The notes below the pieces were generated by a model, which was given only the letters and a program-made list of their open reading frames with translations, did not search any database and had not been told where the DNA came from. The translations under genes and the position numbers were made by a program. Below, piece by piece: positions 55,934-63,907 of a stretch of 64,000 nucleotides of DNA (within the stretch, counting starts at the first letter, position 1; every line of letters begins with the position of its first letter). The DNA lies in the NCBI RefSeq assembly GCF_038396785.1, contig NZ_CP151087.1:4588001-4652000 (forward strand). Direction: 5' to 3'. The stretch is from Sphingobacterium thalpophilum (GTDB lineage: Bacteria > Bacteroidota > Bacteroidia > Sphingobacteriales > Sphingobacteriaceae).

Positions 55934-56168
55934 AACGCTCCGCTTGAGATATTTAATAAAAATAGCGATTTCTGATAAACTGTTTTTCTCTTCTAAGTGA
56001 GTCTGTTAGTTAAACGCTCCGCTTCAGATGCTTAATAAAAAAATAACACCTTCTGATAAACTGTTTTTCTCTTCTACGTTAGTCTGTTAGTTGAACGCTC
56101 CGCTTCAGATGCTTAATAAAAAAATAACACCTTCTGATAAACTGTTTTGTCTCCTATACGTTACTGTG
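55934..56168. repeat. Three tandem copies of an approximately 80-bp repeat
   Basis: Copies start at 55934, 56013 and 56094, each with AACGCTCCGCTT; spacing is 79 and 81 bp. Copies 2 and 3 are almost identical for the first ~55 bases, copy 1 differs at several sites, and copy 3 diverges at its end. Shared cores are CTGATAAACTGTTTT and, in copies 1 and 2, AGTCTGTTAGTT. No open frame runs through all three. It begins 12 bp after the AAA ATPase stop codon. Confidence 0.85.
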
Positions 56169-56252
56169 TATATGGGGACAATTTATGATAAGACTGGATC
56201 CTGTCGATGACAGATTGATCGCTAAGTCGCTAACAATAGTTTGTGAATGAGT

Positions 56253-56290
56253 CAAAATGGCATTTGTTTTTATTTTTAAATGACATTTTG
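56253..56290. promoter_or_regulatory. Hairpin upstream of hsp20
   Basis: 13-base arms (56253-56265 / 56278-56290) pair at 12 positions around a T-rich 12-nt loop. It lies 97 bp before the hsp20 start, just upstream of a sigma-54-like sequence. It could be an operator, an activator site or a terminator. Confidence 0.5.
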
Positions 56291-56305
56291 TCTTTTAAGA
56301 ACTGC

Positions 56306-56321
56306 TGGTACGCAAATTGAA
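56306..56321 (+). promoter_or_regulatory. Weak sigma-54-like promoter sequence before hsp20
   Basis: TGGTACG-N4-TTGAA resembles the -24/-12 consensus TGGCACG-N4-TTGCW, but the -12 GC is GA. Listed with low confidence. Confidence 0.2.
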
Positions 56322-56387
56322 TAATTCTCTTCAAATAGTTAGAACAAAAAAGCTTAACAATAAAACAAAAAATTAGGAGGGCAAAAA

Positions 56388-56831
56388 ATGGCATTAATTA
56401 AATTCCCTACAAAAAGTTTAAACACTGATGCAGTAAATCCATTTGTAAACACTGTATTTGACAATTTATTCAATGATAACTTCATCTCAGATCGTTTGGT
56501 ATCCCGTGTGCCGGCGGTCAATATATCGGAATCCGAAAAATCATTTAAAGTTGAAATGGCAGCGCCCGGATTGGATAAATCTGACTTTAAGATCAATGTA
56601 GATAAAAATCTAATTACGATTTCAGCTGAGAAAAAAGAGGAAAGTGTTAGTGAAGAAAAATTATACAGCAAAAAAGAATTCAATTACTCTTCGTTCTCAA
56701 GATCATTTACATTGCCAGAGACCGTAGATTACAGCAATATCGAGGCTGCCTATGAAGGTGGGATATTAATTTTGACTGTTGGCAAGAAAGAAGATGCAAT
56801 CATTGCAAAACGTTTGATTGAAGTTAAATAA
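56388..56831 (+). CDS. Small heat-shock protein, Hsp20/alpha-crystallin family
   Basis: 147 residues. A short N-terminal arm (to ~40) is followed by the alpha-crystallin domain (~40-135, with VNISESEKSFKVEMAAPGLDKSDF) and a short C-terminal tail (AKRLIEVK). It would form oligomers that hold unfolding proteins for refolding. It has a strong Shine-Dalgarno, AGGAGG, eight bases before the ATG, unusual for this genome and a sign of high translation. A hairpin and sigma-54-like sequence lie upstream, and a terminator follows. Confidence 0.93.
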   Translation: MALIKFPTKSLNTDAVNPFVNTVFDNLFNDNFISDRLVSRVPAVNISESEKSFKVEMAAPGLDKSDFKINVDKNLITISAEKKEESVSEEKLYSKKEFNYSSFSRSFTLPETVDYSNIEAAYEGGILILTVGKKEDAIIAKRLIEVK

Positions 56832-56917
56832 TTCAGCAATGCACAGGAAATAGTTCATTTTGGGAATGACCAAAAGATGAATAAAAGACAATAGTTTTTA
56901 GGTTTAGTTTATGTTTT

Positions 56918-56952
56918 AATCCCTCGGAGTTCCGTTTGTGTTCCGAGGGATT
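56918..56952 (+). terminator. Terminator of hsp20
   Basis: AATCCCTCGGA / TCCGAGGGATT perfect 11-bp stem followed by TTTCTTTT. Confidence 0.85.
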
Positions 56953-56989
56953 TTTCTTTTATAAGGATGGTCTTGACATGATGAAAAGA

Positions 56990-57427
56990 CTATGCAGTTT
57001 CCGTATAGTTTTCAGATCGGGGAATTCTGGCGAGATAAGGCTCCATCTCTTCTGGTAATTTGGTTAATTTCCGCTTTTGAAGGTCCAGCCAGGCTCCATC
57101 GACGTTAACGGTACAGCACAAAACTCCGTCATTACGAAAAACCTGATGTATAAATGAAAAACGACTATTTGTTTTGTTGTATTTGGTCAGTTCTACTTTT
57201 ACCTGTACATATTCATCCAAATGTACTTCTTTAAAATAGATAAGTTCTTCCCTGAATAAAATCGGACCGATATGAAATTCGGCAAATTTATCCAATGAAA
57301 AGCCCATTTTGTTCAACATATTACTACGGGCCTGAGCGCATATGTCTGCGTAAGCAGAATGCCGCATATGTCTATTTGCGTCGATCTGCGCCCATATAAT
57401 TTGACCTTGATAAAATATATTCTCCAT
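56990..57427 (-). CDS. Acyl-CoA thioesterase (4HBT/hotdog family)
   Basis: 145 residues. The hotdog-fold signature IDANRHMRHSAYADIC near residue 15 matches the 4HBT-type catalytic region (the D/N-H-M...Y pattern), and a long FAEFHIGPILFREELIYFKEV strand follows. Such enzymes hydrolyse acyl-CoA or acyl-ACP thioesters; the substrate is not known. It is a single-gene unit, divergent from the sigma factor gene. Confidence 0.85.
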   Translation of the reverse strand: MENIFYQGQIIWAQIDANRHMRHSAYADICAQARSNMLNKMGFSLDKFAEFHIGPILFREELIYFKEVHLDEYVQVKVELTKYNKTNSRFSFIHQVFRNDGVLCCTVNVDGAWLDLQKRKLTKLPEEMEPYLARIPRSENYTETA

Positions 57428-57544
57428 AATCTTCAGCGATTAGTCTCTTTTTTAATAACAATTTACATATTTTTAAATAAAGCTGTAACATTTTGTTTGT
57501 TTGCTATACTTATTACCTAAATATATTTAAAGAAAAATCGCTAG

Positions 57545-58048
57545 GTGAACCCATCGGAAATAGAATTTCTTCGACTCATTGACGAGAATAAAGGTATTCT
57601 CGTTAAGGTGAGCCGTATGTATATGGATGATCACGAGGGGCGGCAAGATCTGTATCAGGAAATCGTGTATCAGCTGTGGAAATCCTATGCGACATTTAAG
57701 CAACAGAGTAAATTTTCAACGTGGATGTACCGTGTTGCCCTCAATACCGCAATGGTATTCTTAAAAAAAGAAAAGAAGCATCAGATTTATGATGCCTTAG
57801 AGGAGCGACATGATTTTGCAGAAGAAGCTTACGATACCGATAAAGATGAGCAACTGAAAGTCTTTTACCAGGCCGTTCAAGAGCTCAATGCAATTGAAAA
57901 AGCCCTGATATTTTTGTTTTTGGAAGGTCAAAGTCATCGCGAGATTGCAGAGAATCTGGGTATATCGGAAGTCAATGCCCGCGTAAAATTAAACCGCACG
58001 AAGGAGCGAATTCAACAAATCATTAAAAAATACAAGTATGAATTTTGA
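57545..58048 (+). CDS. ECF-type RNA polymerase sigma factor
   Basis: 167 residues from a GTG start (57545-57547). Region 2 reads DLYQEIVYQLWKSYATFKQQSKFSTWMYRVALNTA (about residues 35-70; shown only in part here: DLYQEIVYQLWKSY and FSTWMYRVALNTA), and region 4 has the helix-turn-helix HREIAENLGISEVNARVKLNR near 138. It would direct RNA polymerase to a small set of promoters. It overlaps the next gene by 11 bp, the usual place for an anti-sigma factor. Confidence 0.92.
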   Translation: MNPSEIEFLRLIDENKGILVKVSRMYMDDHEGRQDLYQEIVYQLWKSYATFKQQSKFSTWMYRVALNTAMVFLKKEKKHQIYDALEERHDFAEEAYDTDKDEQLKVFYQAVQELNAIEKALIFLFLEGQSHREIAENLGISEVNARVKLNRTKERIQQIIKKYKYEF

Positions 58049-58679
58049 TGAGTTAAAGAAATCTTGGCAGGAACAGCCTACAGATGAGGATTTACAGAAT
58101 CCAAATCTCAAATACTATAAGGAAGTTGGCAATATCATGGGCAAGTTGCACAAGAATATCAAACGCGAGTTTATCTCCTGGGTCGTTTGTATGGGCTTTT
58201 TGTTTTTGGTGCCTATCTTGCCAATGTATAAGATTGAAGGTTATGCGGCATTTGCCTATTACTTTTTTATCGTACAGATATCATTATCAAGTCTTTTATA
58301 TTACCGGAGGTTCTTTTATTTGGTAAAGAGCACGAAAAAGATTGAGTTGTTGGCTTCTAAAGAACATTTGCTCAAGTTGTATTACGATTTGAAGTATGCC
58401 GTAGAGACTTATCGTATTGCGGCCTATGTGATGATTCCACAAGCTTTGTTTCTATATCTTATTATGATAGCACAGAATAAGACAACAGTGTGGTTTGATC
58501 GGTTGTACCATTTCAAGGAAACTTTCCAAGAGGAACCGAACTTTATTGTGTGGATGATTCTTTCGGCAATTGTGTCTATCGTCCTTGTTGTTGGTCTGAC
58601 AGAAATTATGATTCGTTGCTACTACAGTAGGTATATCACGGAGATCAAGGAAAAATTGGATCAAATGGAAACGGAATAA
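58038..58679 (+). CDS. Membrane protein coupled to the ECF sigma factor, candidate anti-sigma factor
   Basis: 213 residues. A cytoplasmic N-terminus (~1-45, MNFDELKKSWQEQP) is followed by four hydrophobic segments (~47-63, 70-88, 125-145, 175-197) and a charged end. The start lies inside the end of the sigma gene. This position and the layout fit an anti-sigma factor, but no zinc-binding HxxxCxxC motif is present and no family name is certain. The next gene, ABC1 kinase, follows 94 bp later. Confidence 0.7.
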   Translation: MNFDELKKSWQEQPTDEDLQNPNLKYYKEVGNIMGKLHKNIKREFISWVVCMGFLFLVPILPMYKIEGYAAFAYYFFIVQISLSSLLYYRRFFYLVKSTKKIELLASKEHLLKLYYDLKYAVETYRIAAYVMIPQALFLYLIMIAQNKTTVWFDRLYHFKETFQEEPNFIVWMILSAIVSIVLVVGLTEIMIRCYYSRYITEIKEKLDQMETE

Positions 58680-58773
58680 GGCGGCCATATGAAATATCTA
58701 CTTTGTTTTACAGGTGTTCGTGTTTATAGCGCGAGGATATTTCGTATATTGTTATCGAAAATCATTGTCCATT

Positions 58774-60426
58774 ATGTATAATCCGACAAAGAAGTTACAG
58801 CGCAGTTCCCAGATCTTAAGTATATTGGCCAAATATGGTTTTAAAGATGCAATCGCTCGATTGCCGTGGAAAGGACCCAGATCAGCCGTAGAACATCCTA
58901 TTGATGTCGATGAGATCGGTGTTTATGCCCGTATTCGCATGGCGCTTGAGGAGCTCGGTCCGGCTTTTATCAAGCTTGGACAATCTGCTTCGACCCGGGA
59001 AGGATTGTTGCCCAAAGAGCTTGTAGAGGAACTGAAGCGTCTAGAGGACAATGTTCCGCCCTTTGAAGTGGATATTAAATCTTATCTGAAGGAAGAACTG
59101 GAGCTGGATATTGAGGAGCATTTCCAGGAGATTGCTGCGGAACCTTTTGCTGCGGCTTCTATTGCACAGGTATATCGCGCAACCTTAAAAGATGGAACCC
59201 CTGTGGTTTTAAAAGTCCGACGTCCCGGTATCGATGAGGTTATGCGCTGTGATCTAGCACTCATGCGTGATATTGCCAAAATCCTGACCATGTACAATGA
59301 TGTACTGGAAAACCTTAATCTTCTGCTAATTGTTGAATCTTTCGCTACGACCATGCAGGAAGAGATGTCCCTGATGATTGAGCGACATAACATCGAACGC
59401 TTCACGAAGAACTTTAAAGGAAATAAACTGATCAAGGTGCCTCGTGTTTATCCTGAACTCTCCTCGGACCGTGTTCTTTGCATGGAATATCTTGATGGTT
59501 TCAAGGTAACTGATGCCGTTGAAATTAAACGTCGGGGAATGGATGTCCAAACGCTGGTCAAAAATGGGATCAATTTATACCTTGAGCAAGTGATTATTCA
59601 TGGTTTCTTTCATGGCGACCCCCATCCCGGCAATATGATGGTGATGCCGGATGGACGGATTGCTTTTTTGGATTTTGGAAATATGGGTAAATTATTGGGA
59701 ATAGACCGTAGGCAGCTTGAGGAGTTTATTCAATCGGCTATTTCCGAAGATGCTGTCCGTTTAGCCGATGTGATTGAAGACGTTGCGGTGGTGAGCCATA
59801 TTCCGGACCGTAACCGGTTTGAAAGATCCCTATATGAGATTTTCGATATGATTGATAATGTGTCTCTCGGGGATCTTAGCTTAGATTTATTATTCAATAA
59901 ATTGTGGAACATCATTGGCGACAACCGCTTGTATTTTCCGGAATATATCTATCAGTTGATGCGGGGCATTTCGTTGATGGAAGGTATTGGACGCCAGATA
60001 TATCCCGATCTTAATATTATGGAGAGTATCAAGCCTTTTGCACGAAGGATTATGATGGAGCGACTCTCTCCAGAGGCGATATTCAAAAAAGGAAAACATA
60101 AAGTTGAATCTTTTGCCCGCGATGTCGAAAAACTCCCTGAAGATATGCGTGCTCTTGTACGTTTGTTTCGGACGGGAAATTTTACACTCAACCATCGTCT
60201 GATCAGTGCACGATCTTTTAATGCCATTTTACGCAGGGGGGTCAATCGTATTGTCATCGGAATTATGTTTATGTCACTCAATTTACTGGGCGGAATGATT
60301 ATCGTTGCAAGGGTAGAACCGCAGTGGTGGGGAATTCCCATTTTTGCCTGGATATGCCTTGGCTCCGCATGGGTCTTTGCTATATATTTATTTGTCGCCA
60401 TGATCCGGGCAAAGGACAACGATTAG
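58774..60426 (+). CDS. ABC1/UbiB-family atypical kinase
   Basis: 550 residues from MYNPTKKLQRSS; an ATG 20 codons upstream would add a hydrophobic stretch that looks less natural. Family motifs are the KxGQ-type KLGQSASTREGLLP near residue 68, AAASIAQVYRATLKDG near 127 (an Ala-rich loop instead of the Gly loop of classical kinases), HGDPHPGN near 285 and LDFGNMG near 303, then two membrane segments at the C-terminus (~500-545). UbiB/ADCK members support quinone synthesis; here quinone is menaquinone, so the exact role is uncertain. Confidence 0.9.
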   Translation: MYNPTKKLQRSSQILSILAKYGFKDAIARLPWKGPRSAVEHPIDVDEIGVYARIRMALEELGPAFIKLGQSASTREGLLPKELVEELKRLEDNVPPFEVDIKSYLKEELELDIEEHFQEIAAEPFAAASIAQVYRATLKDGTPVVLKVRRPGIDEVMRCDLALMRDIAKILTMYNDVLENLNLLLIVESFATTMQEEMSLMIERHNIERFTKNFKGNKLIKVPRVYPELSSDRVLCMEYLDGFKVTDAVEIKRRGMDVQTLVKNGINLYLEQVIIHGFFHGDPHPGNMMVMPDGRIAFLDFGNMGKLLGIDRRQLEEFIQSAISEDAVRLADVIEDVAVVSHIPDRNRFERSLYEIFDMIDNVSLGDLSLDLLFNKLWNIIGDNRLYFPEYIYQLMRGISLMEGIGRQIYPDLNIMESIKPFARRIMMERLSPEAIFKKGKHKVESFARDVEKLPEDMRALVRLFRTGNFTLNHRLISARSFNAILRRGVNRIVIGIMFMSLNLLGGMIIVARVEPQWWGIPIFAWICLGSAWVFAIYLFVAMIRAKDND

Positions 60427-60503
60427 TCGGATCTAGAACGTATTTTCAGCGAAGATGACTGGCTATGCATACATACACACTATAAAATAGAAAACAAAAA
60501 GAT

Positions 60504-61289
60504 ATGGAAATCAATCTAAATGGGAAAAAGGCGTTGATCGGAGCGAGTTCTGCTGGTATAGGTGCAGGTATTGCCCAGGTGCTTGCCTCTTGTGGCGTAT
60601 CTGTAACTTTAGCTTCCCGACATGAGGAAAAGCTACAGCGTACCTGTGAAAGTCTTGATACTTCCAAAGGGCAGGTGCATCAGTATATCCTGGTGGATTA
60701 CAATGATCACGAAGCGTACAAAAAGCAAATAACACATTATTTTGAGTCGAATAAGGTTGATATTTTGATCAATAATTCGAATGGCCCACAAGCAGGAACC
60801 ATAGACCAAAAAAATCTGGCGGATTACCAACATGCTTTTGAACTCTTATTTCAAAATCACTGTTACACAACCTCATGTGCGCTGCCGTATATGTTGGCAA
60901 ACCGATACGGACGTATTATTAATGTGTCTTCTTCAACAGTGAAAGAACCGGTGTCTAATTTAGTGTTGTCCAATACGATCCGTACAGCATTGATTAGCTG
61001 GAGTAAATCGTTGGCCGTGGATGTTGCTAAAGACGGTGTGACTGTCAACAGCATCTTAACAGGTCTGTTTGATACGGATCGTATCCAGTCGCTAACCAAG
61101 CTAGATGCACAACGTCTGGGAATTTCCTATGAGGAAGCGTTGCAAGTGCGGTTAAAACAGGTTCCTGCACAGCGCCTGGGTAAGCCTGAAGAATACGGTT
61201 ATCTCGTCGCTTTCCTTTGCTCCGAATATGCAGGTTATCTGACTGGGACCAATATTCCACTGGATGGCGGTATGTTAAAAGGCTTATAA
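60504..61289 (+). CDS. SDR-family protein without the YxxxK motif
   Basis: 261 residues with an SDR Rossmann fold: ALIGASSAGIGAGIA at 10-24, NNSNGPQAG at 90-98 and NVSSS at 140-144. The catalytic Tyr-x-x-x-Lys is replaced by Ser156-x-x-x-Arg160 (SNTIR). A known group of SDRs has this change, and their reactions are not well defined. The C-terminal GTNIPLDGGMLKGL is intact, so the fold is complete and the gene is not obviously decaying. It is a single-gene unit, convergent on YceI. Confidence 0.85.
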   Translation: MEINLNGKKALIGASSAGIGAGIAQVLASCGVSVTLASRHEEKLQRTCESLDTSKGQVHQYILVDYNDHEAYKKQITHYFESNKVDILINNSNGPQAGTIDQKNLADYQHAFELLFQNHCYTTSCALPYMLANRYGRIINVSSSTVKEPVSNLVLSNTIRTALISWSKSLAVDVAKDGVTVNSILTGLFDTDRIQSLTKLDAQRLGISYEEALQVRLKQVPAQRLGKPEEYGYLVAFLCSEYAGYLTGTNIPLDGGMLKGL

Positions 61290-61292
61290 AAA

Positions 61293-61325
61293 AGTGGCTA
61301 TCCTATATCAAATAGGATAGCCACT
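61293..61325 (-). terminator. Terminator between SDR gene and yceI-like gene
   Basis: A perfect 14-bp stem AGTGGCTATCCTAT / ATAGGATAGCCACT with a 5-nt loop; the T run is stronger on the minus strand, so it mainly ends the YceI-family gene. Confidence 0.85.
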
Positions 61326-61351
61326 AAGTTTGTGTGATTTATTATTTTCAA

Positions 61352-61945
61352 TTAGTTCAATACCAATTCGGTATTGACAATGATGTCAACATCAGAAGCA
61401 ACCGCTTCTACACCAGAAGGTAATTTATCATTGTATTTCATGCCGAAATCCTGACGGTTAATTTTTGTTTTAGCAGTAAAGCCAGCACGTGTTTTTCCCC
61501 AAGGGTCGGTAATGATTCCGCCATTTTGAGTCACATCGAAAGTTACTTTTTTCGTTACATCACGAATAGTCAAATCTGCTATCATAATATATTTTCCTTT
61601 TACTTTCGCATTTTTAAAACTGATAGACTTTAATGTCATTTTAGGGAATTTTTCCGCAGCAAAGAAATCATCGGTCTTCAAATGATTGTCACGGGCAGCT
61701 ATACGTGTATCGATGCTGTTGACGTCGATAGAAAAATTAACTTTAGCATTGTTAAAGCCTGTTCCTGTTGCAGTTTCAACTGTACCTTCTACCTTTGTGA
61801 ATTCACCATCAACAAAGCTGATTCCAAGGTGTTTTACATCGAATCTTGCATTTGTATGCGCAGGGTCTGCAGACCATTTTACTTGTGCTACAGCAACATT
61901 AACCATTAATACTGCTACAGCCAGAATTTGGAAAAATTTATTCAT
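61352..61945 (-). CDS. YceI-family periplasmic lipid-binding-like protein
   Basis: 197 residues with a signal peptide ending near residue 20 (NVAVAQ). The YceI lipocalin-like barrel shows DPAHTNARFDVKHLGISFVDGEF near residue 26 (part only), NHLKTDDFFAAEKFP near 80 and DLTIRDVTKKVTFDV near 122. Relatives bind isoprenoids or similar lipids, and some answer acid or osmotic stress. The ligand here is unknown. A Crp/Fnr regulator is encoded 102 bp upstream on the same strand. Confidence 0.92.
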   Translation of the reverse strand: MNKFFQILAVAVLMVNVAVAQVKWSADPAHTNARFDVKHLGISFVDGEFTKVEGTVETATGTGFNNAKVNFSIDVNSIDTRIAARDNHLKTDDFFAAEKFPKMTLKSISFKNAKVKGKYIMIADLTIRDVTKKVTFDVTQNGGIITDPWGKTRAGFTAKTKINRQDFGMKYNDKLPSGVEAVASDVDIIVNTELVLN

Positions 61946-62047
61946 GTGTTTTCTTTTTATTTATCTAACCTTCAAAAGTTCAAAATGTTTGTTTGAACAA
62001 GCTTCTGCAAAGGTGGGATAAACTAACAACGAAAAAATTGATGTAGG

Positions 62048-62635
62048 TCAAGAATTTCGATTCGGCTTTAATATTTGTCTTTTTAGACGGCTTAAAAACT
62101 CTTGCGTGACGCCAAGATAGGATGCTAATTGCATATTGGAGATCCGCGGATAGATTTTAGGATACCTTTTGATGAAATCCAGATACCGCTCTTGTGCTGT
62201 AAAACCTATGCTCGAGATAATACGGTGCTGCGATGCTATTTGGGCACGTTGGGCCATTATCCTGGAGAGTTTCTCAAAGATTGGATGATCTTCGTAAAGT
62301 TTGTCTTTATTTTTTTTTGACAGTGTAAGTACCACAGCGTTTTCCAAAGCTTGGATATTTTGAAGCGCTGGCTCCTGATAATTAAAGCTGGCAATATCGC
62401 CGATCCACCAATCTTCAATTGCAAACTGTAGAATGTGTTCGATCCCATCCGCGGTGACATAGAATGATTTAAATAAACCGCTGATCACGTATGCTTCATG
62501 GTGGCACACCTCTCCGGCCCGGAGAAAGTATTCTTTTTTCTTTATTTTCCTTACCTGATAACGTGAAACGATGTCATTCAGTTCTTCCTCAGTGACATCA
62601 ATGCGTTGTTTTACAAATTCCTTGAATTGTTCCAT
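62048..62635 (-). CDS. Crp/Fnr family transcriptional regulator
   Basis: 195 residues from MEQFKEFVKQRIDVTEEE; a longer frame upstream adds 38 less typical residues. The cyclic-nucleotide-binding-like domain (~15-115, with KKEYFLRAGEVCHHEAYVISGLF) and C-terminal helix-turn-helix (SNMQLASYLGVTQEFLSRLKRQ near 165) are clear. It lacks Fnr's cysteine set. It lies 102 bp upstream of the YceI-family gene on the same strand and is divergent from the GNAT gene. Confidence 0.88.
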   Translation of the reverse strand: MEQFKEFVKQRIDVTEEELNDIVSRYQVRKIKKKEYFLRAGEVCHHEAYVISGLFKSFYVTADGIEHILQFAIEDWWIGDIASFNYQEPALQNIQALENAVVLTLSKKNKDKLYEDHPIFEKLSRIMAQRAQIASQHRIISSIGFTAQERYLDFIKRYPKIYPRISNMQLASYLGVTQEFLSRLKRQILKPNRNS

Positions 62636-62880
62636 TTGGCTGTAAAATACGAAATTTTGCAATGCTAATTTAACAAGCTGTTTGATTCCTGTCAATCCTA
62701 AGTTAAAATAATTCAGTTGCTGGCTATTGCTTTTATTCAATTTGATCAAAACAGTGATGAAATCAACATTTTGGTGTAATATTTGACTGGATATTGCCGT
62801 AATTCAAATAGTTTCATCAATAATTGGTATCTTCTGTAGGATTTAAAATAATTTGATTGCTAAAACTATAAATATATCTC

Positions 62881-63420
62881 ATGAAGTTTGTTGCACCCAA
62901 TACTCTTGAAAACGATAAGGTTGTATTACGAATCATAGAACCAGCGGATTTTGATACGCTATATCAAGTTGCCAGAGACCCCCTGATCTGGGAACAGCAT
63001 CCTAATAGGGACCGCTGGAAGGAAGACGTTTTTCGCCAATTTTTTGAAGGCGCCTTAGCAAGTAAGTCTGCTTATCTGATCTTGGATAAGGAAAGTGGTG
63101 CCTGCATCGGTAGTACGCGGTATTATGGCCTTGATGAGGCGGAAAAATCGATTTTTGTTGGGTATACGTTTTATGCCCGTGCATATTGGGGTGCAGGCAT
63201 CAATCCATTGGTCAAAGAGATGATGTTTGATTTTGCCTTCAATTTTGTGGATCGAATTTACCTGCATGTGGGGGCTGAAAATTATCGTTCTCAGACAGCA
63301 GTTGAGCGCTTGGGCGCAATTAAAGTGGCTGAAAAGATGGTCAGCTATGTGAACGAACCTGAACGTAAAAATTTTGAATACGCACTGGAAAAATCTGCCT
63401 GGCGGCGAATCAAGAGATAA
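62881..63420 (+). CDS. GNAT family N-acetyltransferase
   Basis: 179 residues of the RimJ/RimL-like GNAT type: VVLRIIEPADFDTL near residue 19, KESGACIGSTRYYGLD near 70, GYTFYARAYWGAGIN near 99 (the acetyl-CoA loop) and VGAENYRSQTAVERLGA near 131. The substrate may be a protein N-terminus, an amino acid or an antibiotic; nothing here decides. It ends 7 bp from the convergent DUF1634 gene. Confidence 0.88.
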   Translation: MKFVAPNTLENDKVVLRIIEPADFDTLYQVARDPLIWEQHPNRDRWKEDVFRQFFEGALASKSAYLILDKESGACIGSTRYYGLDEAEKSIFVGYTFYARAYWGAGINPLVKEMMFDFAFNFVDRIYLHVGAENYRSQTAVERLGAIKVAEKMVSYVNEPERKNFEYALEKSAWRRIKR

Positions 63421-63427
63421 AGCCTTA

Positions 63428-63829
63428 TTATCCCTTGATTCCGCTGAGTATACTGCCTATAATGACTGTTAATACAATCAATGTGATAATAATGTAAAGC
63501 CTGTCCTTCTCGATGACAAACCCAAATAACGAGCCGATCACGCGTACAATAGGGGTGCAAATCAATAGAAGTACACCTAACTGTATAACCTGTGGAATAT
63601 TTCGGCTAAAGGCCCCGGTAATAATTCCGGTAATTGTTGTGTTGGAATTCCCCTCACCGACAAAATCTCTGTAATTCGGTACGGTATCCTGTCCATGAAC
63701 AATGAGGTAGAAGATACCGCCAAGGATAAGAATAGAGGAGGCGAGTATAACGCCAATACGTAAAATTTGCCCTACCAAAAGTGAGATGTCCTTGTCTCCC
63801 CAATAGTGTTTCGAAAATACTTGTTTCAT
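63428..63829 (-). CDS. DUF1634 membrane protein
   Basis: 133 residues with three hydrophobic segments (~20-45, 76-97, 110-130). The first, LVGQILRIGVILASSILILGG, and the GVLLLICTPIVRV segment fit DUF1634. In many bacteria it pairs with a TauE/SafE-type exporter; here the end of such a gene lies 78 bp upstream on the same strand, supporting a shared operon and transport role. The gap has a small hairpin at 63843-63867. Confidence 0.85.
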   Translation of the reverse strand: MKQVFSKHYWGDKDISLLVGQILRIGVILASSILILGGIFYLIVHGQDTVPNYRDFVGEGNSNTTITGIITGAFSRNIPQVIQLGVLLLICTPIVRVIGSLFGFVIEKDRLYIIITLIVLTVIIGSILSGIKG

Positions 63830-63842
63830 TTTGAGTATTTAT

Positions 63843-63867
63843 GTCCTTCATCGTCTAGCGGAAGGAC
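63843..63867 (-). other. Short hairpin in the TauE/SafE-DUF1634 gap
   Basis: GTCCTTC / GAAGGAC perfect 7-bp stem with an 11-nt loop, just before the DUF1634 start. Its loop resembles part of a tRNA-Glu D-arm, probably by chance. Confidence 0.4.
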
Positions 63868-63907
63868 GTTACAAACCTAAAATTCTAAATCGTGTAAACT
63901 ACCGTTT

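Noticed and set aside
55934..56168. CRISPR array
   Set aside because: The units are about 80 bp and directly joined with no unique spacers, and no cas genes are near.
63843..63875. Remnant of tRNA-Glu
   Set aside because: Only about 14 bases resemble the D-arm; no anticodon or T arm is present and the stretch is inside an operon gap.
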